A DNA stretch of 64,000 bases, from assembly GCA_016795505.1 (NCBI GenBank), contig JAEUHH010000085.1, positions 1 to 64,000 on the forward strand, given 5' to 3'. The DNA comes from Verrucomicrobiales bacterium (GTDB taxonomy: Bacteria; Verrucomicrobiota; Verrucomicrobiia; Verrucomicrobiales; DEV007). Within the stretch, counting starts at the first letter, position 1; each line of letters begins with the position of its first letter. The notes under the pieces were generated by a model, which ran no database searches, was not told the DNA's origin, and saw only the letters and a list, made by a program, of their open reading frames with translations. Below, in pieces: positions 37,410 through 46,700 of this stretch. Position numbers and translations under genes: made by a program.

Positions 37410-38708
37410 TCAGGCCAGCGCCTCGCGAATGGGCTCCATTTCGTGATGGGCAATGGGCAGCGGCTGGTCGGCATTGTGAAACTCGACCTTCTTCGAATCG
37501 ATCCCCAGAGCGTGATACCAGGTGTGGAAAACGCTGCCAATGTCGTAGCTGCGCGGCGCATCGACAAAGACGCCCTCGGCATCGGTGGCGCCGATGGTGG
37601 CTCCGGGCACGAGACCGGGGCCGGCCATGGCCAGCGACCAGGCCTCAGGATAGTGGTCGCGACCGTGGTGGCCGTTGATCCGGGGCGTGCGGCCGAATTC
37701 ACTCATCGCCACCACCAGCACGCGATCGAGCATCCCCCGGTCGCGGAGATCCTCAACGATGGAGGCGAAGGCGCGGTCGAATTTGGGAATCAGCGAAGCG
37801 GAGCCGTTGAAATGGTCACCGTGGGTGTCCCAGCCGTAGCTGGTGACCTGGACGAAGCGCACCCCGGCCTCCAGCATGTTCCTTGCAACGAGCAGATGGG
37901 TGCCCAACTCGGTGCGCCCGTAGCGATCCAGATCCCGCTCGGACAACCGGGTGGTGTCGAACAATTCGGCCCGGGCCATCAGCTTGCGGGCCATGTCATA
38001 GACGTGGCTCTGGGCCTCGTTGGCCCGCCCCGGTCGGCCCTTGACGAAGCGGGCATTGAAGCGATCCAAAAGGGCCTGACGCGCGGCGTCCTCCTCGGCG
38101 CTCAGGCCCTCGGGACGCACGAAATTTTCCGGCGGTTTGCCATCGCCGAAGGCCACGGCGCCGTATTTCGGCCCGAGGAAACCGGCATTCTCGGTCTTGA
38201 AGCCGCCGCTGCCGGGCTTGATCCACACGTAGGGCGGCAGTCCGCTGTCACCGGGTCCCAGCAACTTCGCCACCGCCGAACCGAAGTAGGGATAGGTCAC
38301 GCCGCGATTCGCCGGGTCGCCCCGCAGGATGCGCGGCACGCCGGCGCTGTGGCTGTTGTCCTGAGTCTGGAGGTTTCTCACCACCGTGAGCAGATGGGCC
38401 AGCTTGGCGGTGCGGGGCATCAGTTCGCTGTAGTGGATGCCGGGCACGGAAGTCGGGATGGAGCGGAAGGGACCGCCAAAGCGGGAAGCCGGCTTCGGAT
38501 CCCAACTCTCAAACTGAGAAATGCCACCATCGAGCCAGATGAAGAGAATCTGCCGGTCGTTCCGCGCCACCTCCTCGGCCACAGCGGGATGCAGCAGGCC
38601 GCCCAAGCCACCCGCCCCGATCCCGGCAGCGCCCGCCCGCGCCAGCCGACCCAGCACGCGGCGGCGCGACCAGAGATGCTCGTCGGGAGTGCAGAGGCGG
38701 TCGGTCAT
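37410..38708 (-). CDS. DUF1501 domain protein
   Basis: A 432-residue protein with a twin-arginine-like N-terminus (SRRRVLGRLARAGAAGIGAGG), so it is probably exported folded. The DUF1501 family is related to the alkaline phosphatase/sulfatase superfamily, and motifs QILFIWLDGGISQFESWDPK, EFGRTPRINGHHGRDHYP and WDTHGDHF are recognisable. It follows the DUF1549/DUF1553 gene by 10 bp and is certainly cotranscribed with it. Confidence 0.88.
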   Translation of the reverse strand: MTDRLCTPDEHLWSRRRVLGRLARAGAAGIGAGGLGGLLHPAVAEEVARNDRQILFIWLDGGISQFESWDPKPASRFGGPFRSIPTSVPGIHYSELMPRTAKLAHLLTVVRNLQTQDNSHSAGVPRILRGDPANRGVTYPYFGSAVAKLLGPGDSGLPPYVWIKPGSGGFKTENAGFLGPKYGAVAFGDGKPPENFVRPEGLSAEEDAARQALLDRFNARFVKGRPGRANEAQSHVYDMARKLMARAELFDTTRLSERDLDRYGRTELGTHLLVARNMLEAGVRFVQVTSYGWDTHGDHFNGSASLIPKFDRAFASIVEDLRDRGMLDRVLVVAMSEFGRTPRINGHHGRDHYPEAWSLAMAGPGLVPGATIGATDAEGVFVDAPRSYDIGSVFHTWYHALGIDSKKVEFHNADQPLPIAHHEMEPIREALA

Positions 38709-38718
38709 GGCGCGTCGT

Positions 38719-40305
38719 TCAGTGGTTCACCGCGAATTCGGTCGAGGCCAGCAGCGCCCAAGCAATCTCCCGCAGCGCCCGCGTCCGGTCGCTCGACTGG
38801 CCTTTCAGATAAGCTACCACCTCGTCGGTCTCCTCTGTCGTTGGCGGGCGGCTGAGGATGGCGCCATACAGATCCCCCGCCACCCGCGCCGCGTCGGGCT
38901 CGGCGACGAGACGCGACACGATGGCCCCCGGGCCCGCCTCGAGCAGTCGCCCGACCTCGGGATCGTTCATCACGAAGAGGGCACTCTTCAAACTGGGGGC
39001 GAACTCGTACTCCGGCTCCTTCGGCTCGTTGGCGAAGGCTTTCAGGAAACGTTTCTCCAGTTCCTCACGCGCCGCGGCATCGAGTTCGGCTCCCGTGGCG
39101 CGCAGGGCGCTGGCGAGCAACTGCTCCGCCGAGAGCCGGCGCTGCTTCGCAACCAGGAAGGCTTCCTCCGGCAGCGACTCCACGCCTTCCGGCAGTCGGC
39201 TCGACCGCTGATACACCCGGGTCAAAGCCAGTTCCCGCACCAGCCAGCGGATGTCATGTCCGCGGGCCACGAACTCCCTTGCCAGAAGGTCCAGCACCTC
39301 CGGATGACTCGCCGGATTCTCGCTGTGGAACTGATCCAGTGGCTCCACCAGCCCCCGCCCCATCATCAGGAACCACAGGCGGTTCACGAAGTTCGGCGAA
39401 AAGGTCGGGCTGTGGGGGATCTCGGTGGCAAAAGCCTCGAGGGCACTGAATTTCGGCACGCCCGGCTGCTTCGCTTTTTTGTCTGGCGTCACCTCGTATT
39501 CCTGGCCTTTCTCGAATACGGCAATGGCGATCTCGTCACGCCCCGGCACGCGGGGACCGGTGAGGCGTTCCTTCTGGGTGAAGACCGAGGCATATTTGAG
39601 CTTCTCCGAGATCACCCCCTCCTCCACCGCCGGATAGTCACCGGGCAGCAGAGTCAGGTTTTTGAAAGCCGCAAACAGTCCCTGAAAATCCGCCTGATCG
39701 TAGTCGTCGATGAGCCGGTGGTTGTGGCATTCCGCACACTGAAGGTCCATCCCGAGGAACAGGCGTCCCACATCGCGCGTCAGACCAGGGTAGTCGGTGG
39801 TGTTCTGCCCGTATTTCTCCAGCCGGTTCGACAGGAAAAAGGTGGCTCCCCGGTTGGCCTCGTCACGGAAGTCGCCCCGGATGATCTGCGCCGCCATCTG
39901 GTCCCAAGGGCGGTTCTCCGCGAAAGCCCGCTCCAGCCAGGACAGCCAAAGATCGTGATCTGCCCGCCGCTCCATCAGGTGGACATGGAACCAATCGGCC
40001 ATCCGCTTCGCGTAGTCCGGACCGTTCAGCAAGCTGTCGATCATCCGGGTGCGCTTGTCCGGCGCCGGATCGGCCACAAAGGCCCGCATTTCCTCCACCG
40101 TCGGGATCACACCTGCGAAATCGAGATGGACCCGGCGAAAGAATTCCGCTTCCTCCGCAGGCCCGGCCACTGGCTTGCCCGACGCCGCCTGTTCGATTAA
40201 GGCATCGACCCGTTCATGCAGCGCCGGTTCTGCGGCAGTCGCGACGACGACACCTGCCACCATCAAGGCAGCCAGCCAGACCAAATTCGGCAGACGCGGG
40301 AGCAT
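38719..40305 (-). CDS. DUF1549/DUF1553 domain protein
   Basis: A 528-residue exported protein from ATG 40305 (hydrophobic leader LPNLVWLAALMVAGVVVATA). The DUF1549 part carries FFRRVHLDFAGVIPT and CAECHNHRL, and the DUF1553 part has NFVNRLWFLMMGRG, FVARGHDIRWLVRELALTRVYQ and RATGAELD. The haem-type PSCyt1 domain often fused at the N-terminus in larger homologues is absent. With the DUF1501 and WD40 genes it forms a three-gene operon. The ~590 bp upstream are filled by a duplicated repeat. Confidence 0.85.
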   Translation of the reverse strand: MLPRLPNLVWLAALMVAGVVVATAAEPALHERVDALIEQAASGKPVAGPAEEAEFFRRVHLDFAGVIPTVEEMRAFVADPAPDKRTRMIDSLLNGPDYAKRMADWFHVHLMERRADHDLWLSWLERAFAENRPWDQMAAQIIRGDFRDEANRGATFFLSNRLEKYGQNTTDYPGLTRDVGRLFLGMDLQCAECHNHRLIDDYDQADFQGLFAAFKNLTLLPGDYPAVEEGVISEKLKYASVFTQKERLTGPRVPGRDEIAIAVFEKGQEYEVTPDKKAKQPGVPKFSALEAFATEIPHSPTFSPNFVNRLWFLMMGRGLVEPLDQFHSENPASHPEVLDLLAREFVARGHDIRWLVRELALTRVYQRSSRLPEGVESLPEEAFLVAKQRRLSAEQLLASALRATGAELDAAAREELEKRFLKAFANEPKEPEYEFAPSLKSALFVMNDPEVGRLLEAGPGAIVSRLVAEPDAARVAGDLYGAILSRPPTTEETDEVVAYLKGQSSDRTRALREIAWALLASTEFAVNH

Positions 40306-40373
40306 GGAGAAAACGATGCCTCCGATGGTAGCCCCTCGCCCATGCCGTCCAACAGTCCGCATCCGCGCCAAGA

Positions 40374-40875
40374 CACCGGGGCCGCCTGCGGCGGAAATCC
40401 GAAATCCGAAGCTCTAAATCCGAAACAAATTCAAATCTTCGAATCTCCCAGTTTTCAAACCTCGGTTCGCCCATCGCCTACTTCCCCTCAACTCTGCGCC
40501 TCTGCGCCTCTGCGCCTCTGCGCCTCTGCGCCTCTGCGTGAGAAATCCCTTCGCCGGACCCGAAACAGGAGCCGTTTCCCAATCCAATCATCAGATCCCG
40601 CAGTCCTCTTTTCCCCGCCGCCCAGTCAAGCACCAGGGCCGCCTGCGGCGGAAATCCGAAATCCGAAGCTCTGAATCCGAAACAAATTCAAATCTTCGAA
40701 TCTCCCAATTTTCAAACCTCGGTTCGCCCATCGCCCATCGCCAACTTCCCCTCACCTCTGCGCCTCTGCGCCTCTGCGCGAGAAATCCCTTCGCCGGACC
40801 CGAAACAAGAGCCGTTTCCCAATCCAATCTTCCTATCCCGCAATCCTCCATGTCCGCGCCGTCCAGTCAAGCCCT
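40374..40875. repeat. Duplicated ~250-bp direct repeat with an 8-bp minisatellite
   Basis: Copy 1 (from 40374) and copy 2 (from 40631) are nearly identical and 257 bp apart; both begin with a GCCGCCTGCGGC palindrome and pass through CCTCGGTTCGCCCATCGCC to AGGAGCC/AAGAGCC and GTCAAGC. Within each lies an 8-bp repeat (TCTGCGCC): six units at 40493-40540 in copy 1 and three in copy 2. The block has no gene and lies between two minus-strand genes. Confidence 0.88.
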
Positions 40876-40895
40876 CCGCCGTCCGGCAGCCCTAT

Positions 40896-42623
40896 TTATT
40901 CTCCCAATTTCAGATAAGCCTCCGCAAACCAGCGACCCACATCGAGCGTGCCTTTGGTGTCGTAGTGGGCGGCATTGATCACCGGCGCGGCCGCGGTGTC
41001 GACGTAAACCGCCAGCGGATCGGCGGCATCGACCTGGCGCTGCGCCTCGACGATGGCCGGCATGTGGGCATTTTTTCCGAGGCCAAACTGGGTGTTTACC
41101 GCAATGAGCGCCTTCAGGTCAGGCGCACCGAGATCCTCCCGCAGCGAGGCGATCAGTTTCGTCAGTCGCTCCGCATATTTCGGCGCGTCGTTGGCATTGG
41201 CATCGCTCTCGCCCTGGACCCAGAGCAGCGCCCGCGGCCGCAAGGTCACCCCGGCGGCTTTGGCCTGCTCCGTCGCGAGCCGGAACTCCTCCAGCAGCGC
41301 CCGATAGCACGATCCCGACGGCCCCTCTGCCTCCGGGTCCCAATCCTGCGCGATCCCCGTGCCGCTGAAGGCCGCTTTCACGATGGCCAGCCGTGTCTCT
41401 GGCCGCTTCGCCAGCAGAGTCCGGGCGAAGCCGATCTCCGGCCCGAAACCTCCCTCCTTTTGGGCAAAATTCCCATACTGTCGCGGCGGCCCGCCCTTCA
41501 CCTTTTCCATCGGCTGCCCAAGCGGCTGCGGGCGCAGCGTGGTCCAGACTCCGCCACTGATCGTGTCGTGGCGGTCCGGTGGCGGATCACCGGCGCGAAA
41601 CCAGAAATAGACGCCGGCATCGGCCGGATCGGCCGGCAACTCCGTCGGCTTGGCATCGAAACCGACCGCGTTCGATTGGCCGGCCACGATGACCAGGTCA
41701 ACCTCGCCCGGCCGCAGCGCCGCCGCCTCGCTCTCGCGCCAGCGCCGCCACTCCAGTCCCGGGCGATCCACCCGGAAACTCGCGATGCCCGTGTAGTCCA
41801 CCTCCGTCACATACACAGTGCGTCCGTCGGGACCGCCGAAGCACAGGTTGGTGGGATGCTTGCCCAGCAACTCGATCTCGCGCAGGATCTCGCCCTTCGG
41901 CGACAGTTTCACCACCGTGCCCTTGCCGTGGCGGGTGATGTAGAGATTCCCGTCGACGTCGCAACGCATCCCGTCGAATCCATGGTCGGGGAACTCCTTC
42001 ACCAGCCACTTGTCCGACAGGGTGCCATCGGCGTTGAGGTTGAAGCCCCAGACCTTCCGCTGGACACTCTCATTGACGTAGAGCGTCTTACCATCCGGGC
42101 TCACCTCGATGCCATTGGTCGTGCCGAGTCCCTCGGCGAGCAGGGTGACCTTGCCGTCGGTGCCGATGCGCCAGATTCGGCCCGTGCCGGCTTTCCAATC
42201 CGGATCGCTGGCGTAGAGCGTGCCGTCGGGGCCGATGGCGAGATCGTTCGGCTGGCTCATCGCCGGCTCGTGGGCAAAGACCGTGACCGTCTTTGTCGCC
42301 GGATCGATCCTCAGCACGTTGTGCCCGGTGTAGTCCGCCACATACATCAGGCCGGCGCGATCAAAGCGGATGCCGTTGCCTGTGCTGCCCTCGGGCAGGG
42401 TCACGAACAGGGAGGTCTCCCCGTCCGGCTTCACCTGTCCGATGGTGCCCTGCCGGCCGAAATTCACCGCATAGATGTTCCCCTCCCGATCCGTCGCCGG
42501 ACCTTCTACGCCTTTCGTAAATTCTTCCGGCTCAGTCAGCGGCACCGCCTCCCAGAGCTTCTCATCCTGTGCCCAGGCTGGAACGACGAGGAGGAACAAC
42601 AGCGCGACGGTGGACGGTTTCAT
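40896..42623 (-). CDS. SMP-30/gluconolactonase-like propeller fused to a GQSN-type carbohydrate esterase
   Basis: A 575-residue secreted protein (signal peptide MKPSTVALLFLLVVPAWAQ). Residues ~20-310 form a six-bladed SMP-30/gluconolactonase propeller (NGIRFDRAGLMYVADYTGHNV, NDLAIGPDGTLYASDPDW, GTTNGIEVSPDGKTLYV). After a short linker, residues ~330-575 are a SGNH-like domain of the sialate O-acetylesterase/DUF303 class: VIVAGQSNAVG holds the nucleophilic serine, and WVQGESDAN and HYDTKGTL supply later blocks. The pair suggests successive action on an esterified sugar acid, but this is inferred. The frame is open to 42713, but ATG 42623 opens the signal peptide. Confidence 0.83.
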   Translation of the reverse strand: MKPSTVALLFLLVVPAWAQDEKLWEAVPLTEPEEFTKGVEGPATDREGNIYAVNFGRQGTIGQVKPDGETSLFVTLPEGSTGNGIRFDRAGLMYVADYTGHNVLRIDPATKTVTVFAHEPAMSQPNDLAIGPDGTLYASDPDWKAGTGRIWRIGTDGKVTLLAEGLGTTNGIEVSPDGKTLYVNESVQRKVWGFNLNADGTLSDKWLVKEFPDHGFDGMRCDVDGNLYITRHGKGTVVKLSPKGEILREIELLGKHPTNLCFGGPDGRTVYVTEVDYTGIASFRVDRPGLEWRRWRESEAAALRPGEVDLVIVAGQSNAVGFDAKPTELPADPADAGVYFWFRAGDPPPDRHDTISGGVWTTLRPQPLGQPMEKVKGGPPRQYGNFAQKEGGFGPEIGFARTLLAKRPETRLAIVKAAFSGTGIAQDWDPEAEGPSGSCYRALLEEFRLATEQAKAAGVTLRPRALLWVQGESDANANDAPKYAERLTKLIASLREDLGAPDLKALIAVNTQFGLGKNAHMPAIVEAQRQVDAADPLAVYVDTAAAPVINAAHYDTKGTLDVGRWFAEAYLKLGE

Positions 42624-42634
42624 GGGCGAGTTTT

Positions 42635-42685
42635 CGATGAGACAGGGTTGGATCGGAAAAGCAACAGGGTTGGATCGGAAAAGCC
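42635..42685. repeat. 22-bp-period dispersed repeat, copy E (intergenic)
   Basis: CAGGGTTGGATCGGAAAAG occurs twice, with CAGGGT at 42643 and 42665, 22 bp apart. It fills the space between the SDR stop (42691) and the SMP-30/esterase start (42623). Confidence 0.85.
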
Positions 42686-42690
42686 GGAGT

Positions 42691-43473
42691 TTACCACAGG
42701 GTATAACCGCCATCGATGACCAAAGACGCGCCGGTCATGTAGCGCGAGGCGTCGCTGGCGAGATACACCGCCAGAGGACCGATGTCCCCGGGATCGCCGA
42801 ATTTCCCCATCGGGATGGCTTTCAGGAATTCGTCGATTACCTGGGGATGCTCGCGCGACCAACGCTGGTTCGGCTCGGTGAAAAAGCCGCCGGGGCAGAT
42901 GGCATTCACCGTCACACCGTGCGGCGCCCAGTCGGCAGCCGTGGCTCGGGTAAACTGGATCACCGCGGCCTTCGCCGTCTCGTAGCTGCGCCCGCCGATG
43001 CCACGATTGGCGACCAGACCGGAGATCGAGGCAATGTTGATCACCCGCCCGCCGCTCCCCCGCCGCACCATCTCGCCGCCGATCAACTTGGTGCAGAGAA
43101 AGGTGCTGGTGAGATTGAGGTCGAGGATGCGCTGCCAGTCGGCCAGCGTTTGGTCCGGCACCGGCACATTGACCAGCCGGCCGCCGACGTTGTTGATCAG
43201 GATGTCGATTGGTCCATGCCGGTCGAGCGCCTCGCGGCAGGCGGCCTCGCACTGCTCGGGATCTCCGACGTCGGCGTTGATGGTCACGGCTTCCCGGCCC
43301 AGCGCCCGGATCTCGCCGGCGGTGCGGTCGAGGCTTTCGGCGTCGCGGCCGGCGAGAATCACATCGGCTCCGGCCTCCGCGATCGCCAGCGCCATCTCGC
43401 GACCGAGCCCCCGGCTGCCGCCAGTGATGAACAGACGGCGGCCGGCGAGAGAAAATCGGTCGAAAAGGCTCAT
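42691..43473 (-). CDS. Short-chain dehydrogenase/reductase
   Basis: A 260-residue classical SDR from ATG 43473. It has the cofactor loop TGGSRGLG, NNVGG, the catalytic serine in INIASISG, and YETAK (YxxxK). RDAES near the end of the second strand indicates NADP preference. The sequence resembles gluconate 5-dehydrogenase and related sugar/polyol dehydrogenases. It is upstream of the SMP-30/esterase gene on the same strand, which supports a role in sugar acid metabolism. Confidence 0.88.
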   Translation of the reverse strand: MSLFDRFSLAGRRLFITGGSRGLGREMALAIAEAGADVILAGRDAESLDRTAGEIRALGREAVTINADVGDPEQCEAACREALDRHGPIDILINNVGGRLVNVPVPDQTLADWQRILDLNLTSTFLCTKLIGGEMVRRGSGGRVINIASISGLVANRGIGGRSYETAKAAVIQFTRATAADWAPHGVTVNAICPGGFFTEPNQRWSREHPQVIDEFLKAIPMGKFGDPGDIGPLAVYLASDASRYMTGASLVIDGGYTLW

Positions 43474-43632
43474 GGGCTCGGAAAGGGCCCCCCATTTCAG
43501 CCCATTCACCCGCTCCTGGCAAGCCCGCGCCCGCTCCCGCATCGCGGGACCCGCCTACCCCACCGCCTTTGAAATCGCACCGACCAAGGTGGCGCAATCG
43601 CGGCTTTCCTTCGAACTTCCGTAATTTTCAGA

Positions 43633-43647
43633 AGTAATAATATTACT
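43633..43647. promoter_or_regulatory. 15-bp palindrome upstream of the LEPR-XLL gene
   Basis: AGTAATA-A-TATTACT is a perfect palindrome with 7-bp arms, about 98 bp before the start codon, inside a conspicuously AT-rich stretch (43620-43730) of otherwise GC-rich DNA. It may be a regulator site or part of the promoter. Confidence 0.4.
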
Positions 43648-43744
43648 GGGCAATAAGCATTAGTTTTGCGAAATATTTCTTTTCCCATGACAAAAAAGTT
43701 ATTATCATCCCCGTCTGTCAGCGAGCCATCCCCTGAATGAACCG

Positions 43745-46700
43745 ATGAAAATGATCGACCTATACCGGAAACCCGAATCACTGGACTGCGAAGCACTCGA
43801 GCCGCGCGTGCTTTTCTCTGGCGCCCCGGTGGAGCCCGCTGAAGCAGAAGCCGCCGATACTCAGGCGCCCGCGCAGGACGCCGCCGAATCGACCGAGGCC
43901 ACCAGCGCCGAGGCTCCCGCTGAGGCCAGCGTATCCGGTGAGGCAGCCGCGACTCTCGTCAACACGGGCTCGGCTACGCTGAATGAGGAAACCCTCGCCG
44001 CCATCGCCGAAGCAGCCAAACAGCGCTGGATCGACTCGGGTATCTCGGCCGAGCAGTTGGATGCGTTGAACTCGGTGACCTACCAGATTTCCGACTTGAA
44101 CAGCAATGCCTTGGGCAAGGCCGAAGGTTTCACCATCACGATCGATGACAATGCCGCGGGTCAGGGCTGGTTCATCGACGCCACGCCAGATCTGGACGAA
44201 GAGTTTTCGCTGACGGGCGGCCGGCTTTTGGGCATTTCGTCGGGCGCCGACACCGGGATCGACCTCCTCACCCTCGTCATGCACGAGCAGGGACACATCC
44301 TTGGCCTCGCCGATTCGGTGTCTGGCACCACCAATGTCATGTCAGGCATCCTGAATGTGGCCGAGCGCCGCGCCGCCGCCGAAGGGCAGGCTCTGGGCCT
44401 GACTCCGGCGACCCTCAGCGGGGAAAACTTTGCTCTGACCACCGCCGCCATCGTGGGGAACACCCTGAGCATCGTGGGCGACGCCGCTACCGACAATCTC
44501 GTGCTGCGCATCAACGCGGGGAACTTCGAATACGACCTCAACAGCGGCGGCTTCATCATCATCGGCGCAGTGGCCGGCGTGAACACCATCGACATCGACA
44601 TGGGTGGCGGCTCGGACAGCGTCACCCTGCAGGCCATGACGGTGAATGCCGATCTGATCGTGAGCACCACCTCCCTCACCATCGCTGGTGCGGTCGACAT
44701 CAGCGGCGCAACCACGCCGTCTGCGGAGATCACCGCCGACCGTCTGCTGATCAGCGCCGCCCTCAACACGGGCGCAACCGGCTCGGTGACGTTTGTCCCG
44801 CTCACAGGTGGCAATGTGAAGGATTTCCACCTCGGCTCGGCCGGCGATGCCTTCGACAACGCCATCAGGCTTTCCAATGCTGAAATCGCCAACATCACCG
44901 CCGGCTCGATCGTCATCGGTGACACAAACACCCGTCAGGTGGATGTGCTGGGCGACATCACGCTGGTGGCCAACACGGAATTTGTGACGTGGTCCAGCGG
45001 ATTGGTGAACCTGAACCGCCGCATCAACGGCGCCTTCGATCTGGAGATCACCAGCGGTGGCACCACGGTGGCGCGGCCTCCCGGCTTGGGTGGGATCGGC
45101 ACGATCACTCCCCTCGATACGATCGTGACTGACGCGGGCGGCTCCACTCGCCTCCAGGACGATGCGGTCATCATCACCACCGGCGACCAGACTTACAATG
45201 ACTTTGTCCGCGTGGGCGATTCAACGAACTCCGTCGGTCAGGCCAACCTGACGGCCAACAGCGTCAATTTCTCGGCCACCACCACTTTCCGGGTCGATAT
45301 CGATGGTGACGCCGGCGTCGGCGTGGCGGGCGGTCATGATCAACTCGTCGTCAATGGCGATGTGGATCTCGGCGGCGCGACTCTGGAGGTCGATTTTGGC
45401 TCGTTCGTGCCCGTGGTCGGCCAAACCTACGTGATCATCGACAATACGGGCCCGAATGCCGTCACCGGCACCTTCGACGGGCTGCCGGAAGGCACCGTCT
45501 CCAGTTCTCCCTTCGGTTCGACGGCGATGCTTTACTCGATCAGCTACATCGGCGGTGATGGCAACGATGTGGAGATCACCCTGCTCGGCGAGCCGGAGAC
45601 TCTGATCACCCAGAATTCCATCACCGACATGATCACCGTCGAGGATATCAACGGTGGAATCACGAACGACGAACTTTCCGTCTATGTGGACGGCACTGAT
45701 CTGGTCATCGAAGACGCCAACGAGACGGTCTCCTCGAACATCGTCGGAGCCGTGCAGGACGGCGCCAACCGCATCCGCATCCCGCTGGCCCTCGTGACCG
45801 GTGGACTCACCATCAATACCCTCGCCGGCGACGACACCGTCAATATCGGCAATATCGCCACCCTCAGCGGCGGCAATCTCATCGTGAATGGCGGGGCGGA
45901 CGAGGACCGGATCAACCAGACCGGCGATGTCGTGATGAGCGGCAGCCGCTCGGTGACTTACACGGCCGAGGCCATCAAGCTCTCGGTCGGCGCCAGCATC
46001 ACGACGGCGACGGGTGGCATCACGCTGACCGGCTCGGGCGCCACCAGCCTCGTCGGCAATGTACCCGGCGTGTGGTTGCAGGGAGCGTCGCTGAGCAGCA
46101 CCTCGGGCAACATTCTCCTCACCGGTCAGGGCGGCGACACCGACCATTACAACGACGGCGTCCGCCTCAACCGCGCCGACACGCCGCTGACCGACAGTTC
46201 CATCACGACGGGCGGCACGATCACACTGAACGGCACGGCGGGCGCCGGCATCAGCAGCTCCGGAGTCCACATCGCCCACGCCACCATCTCGGCCACGGGC
46301 GGCAGCGGCAGCACGCTCACCATCAACGGCACCGGCAGCGATGACGGCAACAATGGAAACGGCGTCTATCTCTTCGGAGCGACCCTGTCCACCAGCAATG
46401 GCGCGGCCACGCTCCGGGGCACGGGCGGCTCGACCAACTCCTACAACTACGGGGTGGTGTTCTTCAGCGGATCGTCGGTAGCGACCGGCGGCTCCGGCGC
46501 CCTGACCATCGAGGGCACCGGCGGCGGCAGCATCGGCCTGAGCCCGGGTGTCGCCCTCATCAACGGCTCCAGCGCCACCGTGGTCAATGGAGCCATGAAT
46601 ATTCGCGGCACCGGCGGAAACGGCACCGGCAACCAGAATCGCGGGGTCGCCCTCCACAGCCTCGTTAATGTCTCGGCCTCCGGCACTGGCACCATCACCA

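Noticed and set aside
40380-40895. Two overlapping plus-strand frames in the duplicated repeat
   Set aside because: They are made of repeat sequence (many SASAPLRLCA-like residues from the 8-bp unit) and have no start context.
40965-42719. 584-codon frame opposite the SMP-30/esterase gene
   Set aside because: Arg-rich antisense shadow of a well-supported gene.
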